A stretch of DNA of 64,000 nucleotides from an uncultured Prevotellaceae bacterium (GCA_902776545.1 CACYQO010000004.1:1-64000), one strand, 5' to 3'. Shown: positions 25,575 to 34,072, counted from the first letter of the stretch. The notes: a model not told the origin generated them from the sequence alone. Made by a program: numbers and translations.

Positions 25575-26098
25575 TGAAACCCATCAGACACTTTTTTACC
25601 GGTGCAGCACTCACCATGCTGCTCGCATTGTCATATTCTGCCGCACAGGCAAAGAACGTCGTAGAGAAAAAAGCATATATGTTCGGATTCTCCGCCTCGT
25701 TCAACGACTCCACCGTCTATTTCACCACCATTCAGGAGGTAGACAGCGTTTGGTTCACCCAGAAGAAAAAAATGCTTGCCGGACGCAGCAACTATTCCAA
25801 CCAATTACGCGATTACTGCAACGACAAGCTCAACCAGCCCAAACGTACCTGTATCGTCGTTGGCAATAAGAGCTTGAAGAAGGTGGAGAAGAAGTATGAG
25901 AAGATGAAGAAGATGTACACCCAGAACAAGAAGGCTACTTACGACGTCCATTTCATTCCGGAGGAAGACTTCAAGTTCGTGACGGCATACATCGGTGAAG
26001 GCAAAGAGAATGTCGTCCAAAGTATGCCTCAGAAGAGGCCAAAGGCTCCTAAGGACAAGAAAAAAGACGGCAAGATGCCACCTCCACCAAAGAAATAA
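25574..26098 (+). CDS. Secreted basic protein of unknown function, coupled to rpoD
   Basis: The protein has 174 residues. The signal peptide ends at about AAQAKN (residue 26). The mature part contains a small domain beginning YMFGFSASFNDSTVYFTTI, a central Lys-rich helix (KSLKKVEKKYEKMKKMYTQN) and a Pro/Lys-rich tail (KRPKAPKDKKKDGKMPPPPK). I recognise no named family, but similar proteins follow sigma-factor genes in related genomes as far as I recall. It overlaps rpoD by one base and ends at a strong terminator. Confidence 0.65.
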   Translation: MKPIRHFFTGAALTMLLALSYSAAQAKNVVEKKAYMFGFSASFNDSTVYFTTIQEVDSVWFTQKKKMLAGRSNYSNQLRDYCNDKLNQPKRTCIVVGNKSLKKVEKKYEKMKKMYTQNKKATYDVHFIPEEDFKFVTAYIGEGKENVVQSMPQKRPKAPKDKKKDGKMPPPPKK

Positions 26099-26134
26099 AA
26101 TAATCCTCGGTTCGTTTACCGAGGATTATTTATT
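26099..26134. terminator. Bidirectional terminator between the rpoD operon and the aminotransferase gene
   Basis: The 12-base arms AATAATCCTCGG and CCGAGGATTATT pair perfectly around an eight-base loop and are followed by TTATTT; the other strand has a matching T-rich end. The aminotransferase stop codon lies in the loop. Confidence 0.85.
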
Positions 26135-27429
26135 TCGAAGAGTTTCATGCGTTCCTCAAGCATTGCATACTGGTGATCCTCGATGAACGACGTACATACT
26201 CTCAAACCCTCCTGCTCCGAACCACAGGTGATCAGACAGATGGCCGAGACACCGTAATACATCAGCTCGTGAGCCAACTCACCCGACGTCATACCAGGAT
26301 AACCGATGGTGAAATAGAAACCGTCGGCAATAGGTTCGTCGAGGTCCTTGTCATACACCACATAGAAGTTATGGCGGCAGAAGATCTCCTTCAGTTTCTT
26401 GGCCCGCTCACCATAGATCGAGATTTCCTTGCGGAAGTCGTAACGTCCCTCATAGGCGGCGGTCAGCATAGCAGCCATCGCATACTGGGCACTGTGGCTC
26501 GTACCGGAACTCAAGGCATAGAGCATACGGGTAGAGAAGACCGGACCGAACGGCAGACCCTCGTACCGATTAGCCAAATCCTCGAAATGACGATGGAACA
26601 AGGCATCAGAGATACACGTGACACCGATACGCTCACCGGCATAGCTGAAAGCCTTCGAACCGCTGATGAGCAACATATAGTTGTCAGTATAGCGGGCAAC
26701 GGTAGCCTGATAAGGTGGCTGGAACGGTGTGGAGAGATCCTTACGGAAGTCCATCGCGAAGTATGCAAGGTCTTCCATCACGATGGCATCGTATTTCGTC
26801 GCCAGCTTACCGATCACCTGCAACTCCTCCTCACGCAGACAGATCCACGAAGGATTATTGGGGTTGGAATAGACGATGGCACAGATGTTTCCCTTCGAGA
26901 GATAACTCTCGAGTTTCGCACCGAGCTTATCGCCACGATAGTCATAGACGTCGAAGGTCTCATACTTCACACCCATCACCTGCAACTGCATCTTCTGTAC
27001 GGGGAAGCCAGGGTCGATGAAGAGGACGGTATCCTTCTTCTTGTCACATTGTGAACAAGTGAGGAACGAAGCAAACGTTCCCTGCATCGAACCGCTGACG
27101 GGCACACAGCCCTCAGGTTTGATGTCGATGCCGATAAAGGCCTTGACGAACTGTGAAGCAGCCTGTTTCAACACAGGAGCACCCTGAATGTCGGGATACG
27201 AATGGGCGATGCCGTCTTCGAGGGCTTTGATCTGTGCGTCGACACCTACCTGTGCGGCAGGTAGTCCGGGGATGCCCATCTCCATCTTGATGAACTCTAC
27301 CCCACTCGCCTTCTCAGACTTCGCAGCCACCTGCTTCACCTCACGGATCGTTGCCTTGGCAAAATCCTTGATACCAAGCTCCGCCACCAGTCCGTCGACA
27401 ATCTCTTTCTTAATTGGAGTTTCTTTCAT
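26116..27429 (-). CDS. Pyridoxal-phosphate-dependent class I aminotransferase
   Basis: Fold-type I aminotransferase of 437 residues acting in the cytoplasm. The start at 27429 (MKETPIKKE) is preferred over the upstream GTG at 27450, which lies in a repeat arm. Recognisable elements are the cofactor-binding SGSMQGTF, the NPNNPSW loop with the substrate-binding Asn, the Asp/Tyr of MEDLAYFAMD, the Schiff-base Lys in SGSKAFSYAGERIG, and Arg near the end (EGLRVCTSF). Downstream lie iorB and iorA on the same strand order (iorA-iorB-aminotransferase), so it probably interconverts aromatic or other amino acids and the 2-oxo acids used by the indolepyruvate oxidoreductase. Confidence 0.85.
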   Translation of the reverse strand: MKETPIKKEIVDGLVAELGIKDFAKATIREVKQVAAKSEKASGVEFIKMEMGIPGLPAAQVGVDAQIKALEDGIAHSYPDIQGAPVLKQAASQFVKAFIGIDIKPEGCVPVSGSMQGTFASFLTCSQCDKKKDTVLFIDPGFPVQKMQLQVMGVKYETFDVYDYRGDKLGAKLESYLSKGNICAIVYSNPNNPSWICLREEELQVIGKLATKYDAIVMEDLAYFAMDFRKDLSTPFQPPYQATVARYTDNYMLLISGSKAFSYAGERIGVTCISDALFHRHFEDLANRYEGLPFGPVFSTRMLYALSSGTSHSAQYAMAAMLTAAYEGRYDFRKEISIYGERAKKLKEIFCRHNFYVVYDKDLDEPIADGFYFTIGYPGMTSGELAHELMYYGVSAICLITCGSEQEGLRVCTSFIEDHQYAMLEERMKLFEINNPR

Positions 27430-27444
27430 ATTTTCATAATTATT

Positions 27445-27514
27445 CAACACAGAGATACAGAGGTACAGAGAAAAAGTAATGAGAAAGAACTCTGTATCTC
27501 TGTACCTCTGTGTT
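27445..27514. repeat. Inverted octamer-array element (ACAGAGRT units)
   Basis: The left arm reads ACAGAGAT-ACAGAGGT-ACAGAG and the right arm reads the complementary CTCTGTAT-CTCTGTAC-CTCTGTG. The core is only about 19 bases. It fills the gap between iorB and the aminotransferase gene. Confidence 0.8.
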
Positions 27515-27520
27515 TAAATT

Positions 27521-28093
27521 CTACTTCTGGGCGGCCTTGCCGATGGCGAGGGCCTTAATGTTAGCATCAACGACAGCCTCACCCTTTCGTCCGAAGACAC
27601 GACGGATAGCCTCTTCGAGTTTATCGTACTCGATGCCGAGCGCCTTCTGGGCAGCACCCAGCAGGATGACGTTCGCACTACGGGGCACAGCATTGTCCTT
27701 GGCCGCCTGTTCGATGTCGAGTACAATCACGTTCTTGATCTCATTGAGATCCTGCTTGATTTTCTCGATATCAGGATAGTTGGGGATATTGACAAACGGC
27801 GTGCTCGACGTGATGATCCAACCGTCCTTCGCGAGGAACGGCAGATAGCGCAGCGCCTCCATCGGCTCCATAGAGATGATGACGTCGGCACCACCGAGGG
27901 GAATCAGGTCGCTGGCGATGGGAGTGCTGGAGATGCGCAGGTTTGACTGCACATCACCACCACGCTGACTCATGCCGTGTACCTCGGCCTGCTTGATATA
28001 GAGGTTCTCCTTCATGGCGGCCTCACCGATGATGGTGGCGATAGAGAGGATACCCTGGCCGCCTACACCACATAATATAATATCTGTTTTCAT
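27521..28093 (-). CDS. iorB: Indolepyruvate:ferredoxin oxidoreductase, beta subunit
   Basis: IorB, with IorA, oxidatively decarboxylates aryl 2-oxo acids to aryl-acetyl-CoA with reduction of ferredoxin, or runs in reverse for amino-acid synthesis in anaerobes. The 190-residue length is normal. The gamma-type domain begins IILCGVGGQGILSIATIIGE, followed by AEVHGMSQRGGDVQSNLRI and then the PLGGADVIISMEPMEALRYL block. It lies about 100 bases downstream of iorA, with an inverted heptamer element between them. Confidence 0.93.
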   Translation of the reverse strand: MKTDIILCGVGGQGILSIATIIGEAAMKENLYIKQAEVHGMSQRGGDVQSNLRISSTPIASDLIPLGGADVIISMEPMEALRYLPFLAKDGWIITSSTPFVNIPNYPDIEKIKQDLNEIKNVIVLDIEQAAKDNAVPRSANVILLGAAQKALGIEYDKLEEAIRRVFGRKGEAVVDANIKALAIGKAAQK

Positions 28094-28102
28094 ATTCTTT
28101 TT

Positions 28103-28203
28103 TGTTTAGAGTTTATTGTTTATAGTTTATAGTTGATTACCCAGCAAGCCATTCCGCCTATAGAACATATCAGCTATAAACTATAAACTTTAAACTATCA
28201 ACT
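28103..28203. repeat. Inverted heptamer-array element (GTTTATA units), copy 2
   Basis: The left arm is 28103-28134 and the right arm 28174-28203. The core begins TTGATTACCCAGCAAGCC, related to the cores at 24561-24602 and 55760-55801. The iorA stop codon (28200-28198) lies in the right arm. Confidence 0.8.
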
Positions 28204-29802
28204 TTTAGTATTTTTCTTCTGCTTCAAATGGCGCTGGAGAGTCTGCATACACTCACGACGGGGGATGATGACACTCACACCGTGATAGTTGATCTCATCG
28301 CGGATGGCCTGCGTGATCTCGGGCATATTCTTCGGGATGGGATTCACTACCTTCAGATGATCCTCAGAGAGGCCGAGACCCTTACAGATCGCCTCAAACT
28401 TATTCGTGCCGGCAGAATCCTGACCGCCCGTCATCGCCGTCGTCAGGTTGTCGGAGATGATCACGGTGATATCTGCATTCTCGTTGATGGCATCAAGCAG
28501 ACCCGTCATTCCCGAATGGGTGAAAGTAGAGTCGCCGATAATGGCGAGGGCGGGCCATTGACCAGCGTCGGAAGCACCCTTGGCCATCGTGATCGAAGCA
28601 CCCATATCCACACAAGAGTGGATGGCCTTATACGGTGGCAGGAAACCTAAGGTGTAGCAACCGATATCACCGAACACACGGGCATTGGGATAGTCGCGCA
28701 GCACCTCATTGAGAGCAGTATAGACATCACGATGACCACATCCCTGACAGAGTGCCGGCGGACGCGGTGTCACATCCTCACAAGGAGCGTAGTTCTCACC
28801 GTTCTCAATACCCAGCGCTTTCTTCAGGAAGTCGGGATTCAGTTCCCCCGTACGAGGCAGTTCACCCGTCAGACGTCCCTTGATCACCGCATTACCCGGC
28901 ATCACACCACGCACTTGATCCTCGATGAAAGGCTGTCCCTCCTCAGCGATGAGCACATACTCGCAGTCGTCGGTCATCTGACGGATCAACTTCTTGGGAA
29001 TCGGATACTGTGAAATCTTCAACACGGGATAAGGACATCCGTCGGGATAGCACTCCATCAGATAGTTGAAGGCGATACCGCTGGCGATGATACCGAGTTT
29101 GTGGTCGGCACCGTCGATATACTTGTTATACTTGCTGTCGACGGCCATCTGTTCCAACAGGGGCTGCTGGGCAGTGACGATATTGTTCCGCTTGCGGGCA
29201 AAGGCAGGCAGCAACACCCAGTTGCTGGCGGGCGCATCGTAGTTGAGCGCATTCTGCTCACGGGGCGTATCCTTCACCTCCACGACGGCACGACTGTGAG
29301 CCATACGGGTGGTGACACGCATCAGGATAGGGAGTTTCAGCTGTTCCGACAGGTCGAAGGCCTCCTGCATCATATCATAGGCCTCCTGCTGTGAGCTGGG
29401 CTCCAATGTGGGGATCATGGCGAACTTACCATAGAAACGGCTGTCCTGCTCGTCCTGCGAAGAGTGCATCGACGGGTCGTCGGCCACCAATACCACCAGA
29501 CCGCCGTTCGTACCGGTCATTCCCGAATTCACGAAGGGATCGGCACAGACGTTCAGTCCTACATGTTTCATACACACCAGCGCCCGCTTGCCCATATAAG
29601 ACATGCCGAGCGCTGCCTCCATAGCCGTCTTCTCATTGGTAGACCAGCGGCTGTGGATTTTTCTCTCCTTGGCAATGGGCGACTCCTGGATATACTCGGT
29701 GATCTCCGTCGAGGGAGTACCGGGATAGGCATACACACCACTCAAGCCTGCATCAATGGCACCCTGAGCTATCGCCTCATCGCCTAATAAAAGTTTTTTC
29801 AT
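28198..29802 (-). CDS. iorA: Indolepyruvate:ferredoxin oxidoreductase, alpha subunit
   Basis: The ThDP-binding subunit of the IOR complex, 534 residues. The N-terminal pyrimidine-binding part has GLSGVYAYPGTPSTEI and the Glu-containing EAALGMSYMGKRA. The ThDP pyrophosphate domain has CQGCGHRDVYTALNEVL, GDIGCYTLG and the magnesium site GDSTFTHSGMTGLLDA..NADITVIISDN. Archaeal homologues carry a C-terminal domain with two [4Fe-4S] clusters; here the protein ends shortly after RRECMQTLQRHLKQKKNTKS with no CxxCxxC motifs. I believe other Bacteroidetes IorA proteins are of similar length, so electrons must leave through another ferredoxin. The last codons and the stop lie in a repeat arm. Confidence 0.93.
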   Translation of the reverse strand: MKKLLLGDEAIAQGAIDAGLSGVYAYPGTPSTEITEYIQESPIAKERKIHSRWSTNEKTAMEAALGMSYMGKRALVCMKHVGLNVCADPFVNSGMTGTNGGLVVLVADDPSMHSSQDEQDSRFYGKFAMIPTLEPSSQQEAYDMMQEAFDLSEQLKLPILMRVTTRMAHSRAVVEVKDTPREQNALNYDAPASNWVLLPAFARKRNNIVTAQQPLLEQMAVDSKYNKYIDGADHKLGIIASGIAFNYLMECYPDGCPYPVLKISQYPIPKKLIRQMTDDCEYVLIAEEGQPFIEDQVRGVMPGNAVIKGRLTGELPRTGELNPDFLKKALGIENGENYAPCEDVTPRPPALCQGCGHRDVYTALNEVLRDYPNARVFGDIGCYTLGFLPPYKAIHSCVDMGASITMAKGASDAGQWPALAIIGDSTFTHSGMTGLLDAINENADITVIISDNLTTAMTGGQDSAGTNKFEAICKGLGLSEDHLKVVNPIPKNMPEITQAIRDEINYHGVSVIIPRRECMQTLQRHLKQKKNTKS

Positions 29803-29827
29803 TGACTATTATCTTAATTACAATTTA

Positions 29828-29855
29828 TTTTCACCTTTTCACCTTTTCACCTTTA
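29828..29855. repeat. Octamer array TTCACCTT
   Basis: Three units of CACCTTTT lie between iorA and the FadL-like gene, whose TAA stop forms the edge of the array. Confidence 0.65.
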
Positions 29856-31469
29856 GAACGTATATCCGACAGTCAGCAGCACCTGATGACGCTTGAAGTC
29901 CACCTTGGTGGAACCTACATTCTGGTCAGCCTCGAACTTCTGCATGGGATAGAAGTCACCGCTTGTCAGCTGGTATTGATAGGCGATGTCGAAATTCCAA
30001 CCGCTCAGCTTATAGCCCATACCGAAAGTGATACGATGAGTATCCTTCCAGTTCACGTAGTCAGTCGTCGAAGCGTAGGACACACCGGGAGAGTCGAGCT
30101 TCATATCACGCACACCGTTCTTATTGTAGGCAGACGACTGGTAGTTATAACCGGCACGCAGGGCCAGATCAGTATCGGGTTTGAACTCAACACCGGCCTT
30201 CAACAGATGGACAGTCTTCAGGGCATTCTCTGCATTATCCTTCATCGGGCCGTCCACATACGAACGCTCACGGTCGTAATAGTCCGGATCGTCTGAGATG
30301 ATACGGTTCACGGCAGAGGCGTAGTTTGACACTTCATAGGTGAGTCCCATTGCTATATTGGTTCCGATGGTATGTCCGAGGCTGGCGCCGAACTTCCAGG
30401 GAGTATAGTAGCGGAACTTATAGCTCTCCCCGGAATTCCAGGAGTCTTCGCAACCATACTCAGAGTCATTGTTGAAATCGGTATCGTTGTCGGCAGTCAG
30501 CTCATACCACGTAGGCGTTGAGACATACAGACCGAAACGGAAAGGAGACTCTGCAACGGGCCTTACGATGATACCGGCCTTTACGTCGATACCGGTTCCC
30601 TCGATCCTTCGGGTATCAATATAGTCCACATAGTCCTCATTGCCGTCATAACCGACATCGCTGCCTTCACCATTCACCAGACGCTCCGTATAGATGGAGT
30701 AGCCTTTGTAGTTCACATCGTGGATGCCGACCGTAACACCCCAGTAGAAACGGTCACCCTGGTTTCCGCTCACATTGAAATCGAAGTCGCTGATCCAACC
30801 GCGCTGAGAACGGTCAAACATATAATAGTCGGCTGCATTATAGAACATCTGAGCATTATTCTCGCCATCAAATTCGAGATTCAGAGCATTCATGTTCAGA
30901 TAGTCCGTCTGGCTGAAAGTCTGAGCCCTGTACGGACTGGTCTCATTCTCATAGCCGATCACGTTACCCCGGTCGTTGAAATCCCAATAATAACCACCCC
31001 TCCTGACGTCTTCAAGATCAGCCTTATGATACGACAGCATATTCAACGACGCATTACGCAGACTGTTGGCTGCCGAAAGGATCTGGTTGAAGTTGTGGCT
31101 CTTGTGGAAGTTGAAGCCCACGTTCACGAACGAGGTACGACTGACGCGGGAAGAATAGACCAGACCCAACTGGTCGAAACTCATCTTCGTCCCATTCTTT
31201 CCGCCGAACTCCTTCGCATCCTGCTGGGAGACCAAGCCTGCCGATACACTGAAGGTAGAATGGCGGAACAATCCAATACCTGCGGGGTTCGTAGAGATTG
31301 TCGAGATCTCGGCACCCAGTGCCTCCATCGCACCACCCATACCGACATAACGGGCTGTACCGTTCAGGTCGTTCATCAGCAGGCGACCGCTTTCATACGT
31401 ATCCTGCGCAGCTGCCGGCAGGACTACTGCCAAAGCCAATACTGCTATATATATCCTTTTCATCTTCAT
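29853..31469 (-). CDS. OmpP1/FadL-type outer-membrane transport protein
   Basis: Predicted outer-membrane beta barrel of 538 residues for uptake of hydrophobic or other small molecules. The signal peptide ends at AAAQD (residue 22). The mature start carries the family hallmark: TARYVGMGGAMEALGAEIST followed by ISTNPAGIGLFRHS, the plug domain with its NPAG motif. Amphipathic strands alternate to the C terminus, which ends in an aromatic strand (LLTVGYTF) as required for barrel assembly. The substrate cannot be deduced. The gene precedes iorA on the same strand; whether they share a transcript is unclear. Confidence 0.85.
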   Translation of the reverse strand: MKMKRIYIAVLALAVVLPAAAQDTYESGRLLMNDLNGTARYVGMGGAMEALGAEISTISTNPAGIGLFRHSTFSVSAGLVSQQDAKEFGGKNGTKMSFDQLGLVYSSRVSRTSFVNVGFNFHKSHNFNQILSAANSLRNASLNMLSYHKADLEDVRRGGYYWDFNDRGNVIGYENETSPYRAQTFSQTDYLNMNALNLEFDGENNAQMFYNAADYYMFDRSQRGWISDFDFNVSGNQGDRFYWGVTVGIHDVNYKGYSIYTERLVNGEGSDVGYDGNEDYVDYIDTRRIEGTGIDVKAGIIVRPVAESPFRFGLYVSTPTWYELTADNDTDFNNDSEYGCEDSWNSGESYKFRYYTPWKFGASLGHTIGTNIAMGLTYEVSNYASAVNRIISDDPDYYDRERSYVDGPMKDNAENALKTVHLLKAGVEFKPDTDLALRAGYNYQSSAYNKNGVRDMKLDSPGVSYASTTDYVNWKDTHRITFGMGYKLSGWNFDIAYQYQLTSGDFYPMQKFEADQNVGSTKVDFKRHQVLLTVGYTF

Positions 31470-31496
31470 ATACTATATCCTACAAAGTAATCATCT

Positions 31497-31533
31497 GAAA
31501 ACTGTAAACTGTCAACTGTAAACTGTAAAACTA
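31497..31533. repeat. Heptamer array ACTGTAA
   Basis: Four units of ACTGTAA/ACTGTCA lie between two minus-strand genes; the stop codon of the upstream gene (31533-31531) is at its edge. The unit is the reverse complement type of the arms at 55728-55831. Confidence 0.65.
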
Positions 31534-32490
31534 TCTTCTTCCTCCCATACGGCTGCCACCTCCGCCGCCTCCACCACGGGAGCCACCACTGAAGCCGCCG
31601 CCGCTGAAACTGCCACTGCGAGAGCCGCCGAAGCTGCTGCCACTGTTGCTGCGGGAACCGCTGTAACTGGAGTTATTATAGTTACCGCTATTATAACGGG
31701 AGTTCTCATAAGAGCGCGAAGCTGTGCTGCGGTTCACCCTACCGTTGCGGCTGGTGCCATTCACAGTCCTGTTACGCAGTTCGTTCGAACGACTGCCGTT
31801 CGCATAGTGCCCTGAAGAACCAGCCCTGCGGTAGTTGGCGTGTGTCATACCGTCACGACGGATCGTACCCGCACCGATGGTGTTCACATAACGGCGTCCG
31901 ACGCTGCCGACACCATACCAGGCGTAATACCCGGGGCTGTACCAGCCGTAGCCATAATACCAGGGATCATACCATCCATAACCATAGTACCAGGGATTAT
32001 ACCATCCATAGCCATAATACCAAGGATCGTACCAGGCCCAGCGGCCATAATACCAGGGATCATACCAGCCATAACGGCTGTAGTACCAGGGAGAATGCCA
32101 CGCCCAGTCATACCGGCCGGCATTATAACCAGCCCAGAAGGCCTCATAGTCCGAGAGTCTGTAGTCGTCGAAACGGCTCATCTTCTTCGTCAACTTGAAA
32201 TCCTCATCAGAAATGGAATCGGGATAGACACCCTTCTCGGCGCTGAAGCTGATGGTATCATTGAGCGTTGAATCGGCACCGATCACCTCATAATAGCTTT
32301 TCGTGCGACGGTTATACTCATCTATATTACGGTCACTGCCCGAGTAATACACACCTGCAGGGATGCCGTAATCGTCCGTCACCTTCTCAAAACTCTTTTT
32401 CTTCGGAACGAAATAGAGGTCATCATCCTGTGCCACCAGCGACAGCGGCAGCATACTGGCGATCATGGAAATCAGTAACAGTCTCTTCAT
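31531..32490 (-). CDS. Secreted Tyr/Trp-repeat protein with Gly/Ser/Arg-rich tail
   Basis: The start at 32490 (MKRLLLISM) is chosen because it gives a clean signal peptide ending SLVAQD; an in-frame ATG at 32514 would sit almost at the predicted transcript start. After an acidic region of about 110 residues comes a block of about six imperfect repeats of nine to ten residues, (Y)GWYDPWYYG. Then comes a basic Ser/Asn/Arg-rich part and a Gly-rich tail ending in GGGGGGSRMGGRR. Low complexity and a surface-exposed composition suggest a structural or adhesive extracellular role; no enzyme motif is visible. I recall similar proteins in Bacteroidetes annotated only as vitellogenin-like or hypothetical. 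Confidence 0.65.
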   Translation of the reverse strand: MKRLLLISMIASMLPLSLVAQDDDLYFVPKKKSFEKVTDDYGIPAGVYYSGSDRNIDEYNRRTKSYYEVIGADSTLNDTISFSAEKGVYPDSISDEDFKLTKKMSRFDDYRLSDYEAFWAGYNAGRYDWAWHSPWYYSRYGWYDPWYYGRWAWYDPWYYGYGWYNPWYYGYGWYDPWYYGYGWYSPGYYAWYGVGSVGRRYVNTIGAGTIRRDGMTHANYRRAGSSGHYANGSRSNELRNRTVNGTSRNGRVNRSTASRSYENSRYNSGNYNNSSYSGSRSNSGSSFGGSRSGSFSGGGFSGGSRGGGGGGGSRMGGRR

Positions 32491-32541
32491 CTTTACACAA
32501 TTTTTAGGGTTCACGGTGCAAATTTACGGTGAATTTGAATG

Positions 32542-32549
32542 CAAAATTA
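32542..32549 (-). promoter_or_regulatory. Promoter -7 box of the Tyr/Trp-repeat gene
   Basis: TAATTTTG on the minus strand; a second box TAAATTTG lies at 32519-32526. Either would serve the ATG at 32490. Confidence 0.5.
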
Positions 32550-32592
32550 CGGAAAAACCCTAACTTATAATAGGATTTTCCCTATTTTTTTG

Positions 32593-32600
32593 TAATTTTG
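32593..32600 (+). promoter_or_regulatory. Promoter -7 box of prmA
   Basis: TAATTTTG, 19 bases before the ATG at 32620, divergent from the box at 32542-32549. Confidence 0.55.
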
Positions 32601-32619
32601 CGGTAAAATTAACATCCTT

Positions 32620-33561
32620 ATGAAGTATTTTGAAGCAGAATTCGTCATTTCTCCCCTCTCATCCGATGCCACAGACCTTCTGGCAGCCGTCGCCGGAGAG
32701 GCTGGTTTCGAGTCGTTTGAGGAGACTCCCACAGGACTCAAGGGCTATGTGCAGCAACAGCTGTTCGACCAGTTTACCCTGCAGACCGCCCTCGCCGATT
32801 TCCCCTTCGATAACGTCGACATCACCTACACCATCCGTGAGGCTGAAGACCGTGACTGGAACGAGCAATGGGAACAGGAAGGCTTTGAACCGATAGTTGT
32901 TAGAGGCAAGTGGAGAGAGGTAAGAGGTAAGAGAAATGTTCAAGCATTGATAATTCACGACGGCCGCCACCTGCCGACAGATGTAATCTCTTTCCACTTT
33001 CCTCTTTCCTCTTTCCTCGAAATCGAGATCGACGCCCGTCAGGCCTTCGGCACCGGCACCCACGAAACCACCCGCATGATCTGCACCACCCTACTCGATC
33101 TCTTCAGTAATCTCTCACCTCTTACCTCTCACCTCTCACCTCTAAGAGTCCTGGATTGCGGTACCGGCACCGGCATTCTCTCCATCTGTGCCCTGAAGCT
33201 CGGCGCTAAGGAGGCCGTCGGCTACGACATCGATGAATGGTCAGTAGACAACGCTCGCCACAATGCGGTCATCAACCGCGTTGACGACCGTTTCACCTCC
33301 CTCCTCGGCGATGCTTCTATATTAAATAAGGTGGAAGGAACCTTCGATCTGGTGCTGGCAAACATCAACCGCAACATCCTCCTGGCCGACATGCCTGCCT
33401 TCAAACAAAAGATGGCGCCTGACGCCACCCTTATCCTCAGCGGATTCTACACCGCCGACTGCCCGATGCTCATCGACAAGGCCGCCTCCCTCGGCCTCAC
33501 CCTCCAACAACAAAAAGAATACCACGACTGGGCTTGTCTGGTCTTCCTTTTCCCCTCCTAA
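32620..33561 (+). CDS. prmA: Ribosomal protein L11 methyltransferase with repeat-encoded insertions
   Basis: PrmA methylates lysines and the N terminus of ribosomal protein L11 using S-adenosylmethionine. The N-terminal substrate domain shows EDRDWNEQWEQEGFEPI. The SAM domain shows IEIDARQAFGTGTHETTRM, VLDCGTGTGILSICALKLGA, then DLVLANINRNILLADMP (NPPY-like ANIN) and GFYTADCPM. Two stretches are not family-like: residues about 95-132 (starting VVRGKWREVRGKRNV) and the short NLSPLTSHLSPLR before VLDCGTG. Both are encoded by GAGGTAA/CTCACCT-type heptamer arrays and keep the frame. They fall between domains, so activity may be kept. The TAA stop lies in a REP-like palindrome. Confidence 0.9.
   Translation: MKYFEAEFVISPLSSDATDLLAAVAGEAGFESFEETPTGLKGYVQQQLFDQFTLQTALADFPFDNVDITYTIREAEDRDWNEQWEQEGFEPIVVRGKWREVRGKRNVQALIIHDGRHLPTDVISFHFPLSSFLEIEIDARQAFGTGTHETTRMICTTLLDLFSNLSPLTSHLSPLRVLDCGTGTGILSICALKLGAKEAVGYDIDEWSVDNARHNAVINRVDDRFTSLLGDASILNKVEGTFDLVLANINRNILLADMPAFKQKMAPDATLILSGFYTADCPMLIDKAASLGLTLQQQKEYHDWACLVFLFPS
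32901..33018. repeat. Heptamer element inside prmA (GAGGTAA arm and CTCTTTC arm)
   Basis: The left arm 32901-32934 carries GAGGTAA units and the right arm 32987-33018 carries CCTCTTT units, nearly complementary. The core starts AAATGTTCAAGC, related to the cores at 38454 and 42392. It is translated in frame. Confidence 0.75.
33111..33147. repeat. Second heptamer array inside prmA (CTCACCT units)
   Basis: Five CTCACCT/CTTACCT units encode LSPLTSHLSPL in frame just before the SAM-binding motif. Confidence 0.75.
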
Positions 33562-33589
33562 GTTAGGAGGGGTTAGGGGTGGTCTGAAC
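33552..33589. repeat. REP-like palindromic repeat, copy 2
   Basis: CCCCTCCTAAGTTAGGAGGG and a tail with GGTGGTCTGAAC. The prmA stop codon is the TAA of the palindrome. Confidence 0.75.
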
Positions 33590-33610
33590 CACCTTATCGT
33601 CTGAACCGCC

Positions 33611-34072
33611 TTACCTAATCCTATCCATCGACCTGACGAGTTTCTCGTCAGCAAGGATCGCATGTCTTGCCATCAGATAGAAAATCAATGCTATCGCAGG
33701 CATTACGGCAGGCCACTTAGGCACAAAGTCCACCGTTCCCCACGACTTATCATCAACCATCTGGGCCACCACAAAGAAACATATATACCATCCTACGATC
33801 AACAGAGCGTTCAGCGCACAAAAGAGCGCCTGGATCTTCCTGTTGTGGAAGATGAAGATGGTATATGCGCCAAGGGCGGCGGTAGGCAACAGAATGGCGA
33901 ACAGCGGCCACACATCGAAATGCCTATGTCCCAGCGGATCGGTAAACCACAGGTTATAAACCCGCGACACATCCAGTCCGGCCGCATTGTAGGAACCTAT
34001 CTGCATACAAAGGCAGATGACCGTCAAGATGACTGCCACCACCAGATAAATGGTCTGTTTACGCTGCCACAC
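33611..34072 (-). CDS. DUF4293 membrane protein
   Basis: A 153-residue inner-membrane protein with four transmembrane helices: about 8-28 (YLVVAVILTVICLCMQIGS), 55-74, 82-103 and 122-140. It starts MWQRKQTIYL, the conserved opening of the DUF4293 family of Bacteroidetes. Function is unknown. It lies downstream of rpoZ and bamD on the same strand with a 30-base gap filled by an A/T octamer array, and is probably in their transcript. Confidence 0.75.
   Translation of the reverse strand: MWQRKQTIYLVVAVILTVICLCMQIGSYNAAGLDVSRVYNLWFTDPLGHRHFDVWPLFAILLPTAALGAYTIFIFHNRKIQALFCALNALLIVGWYICFFVVAQMVDDKSWGTVDFVPKWPAVMPAIALIFYLMARHAILADEKLVRSMDRIR

Noticed and set aside
28198..29802. IorA truncated by the adjacent repeat element
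   Set aside because: The missing ferredoxin domain is probably normal for this phylum; the repeat affects at most the last codon and the stop.
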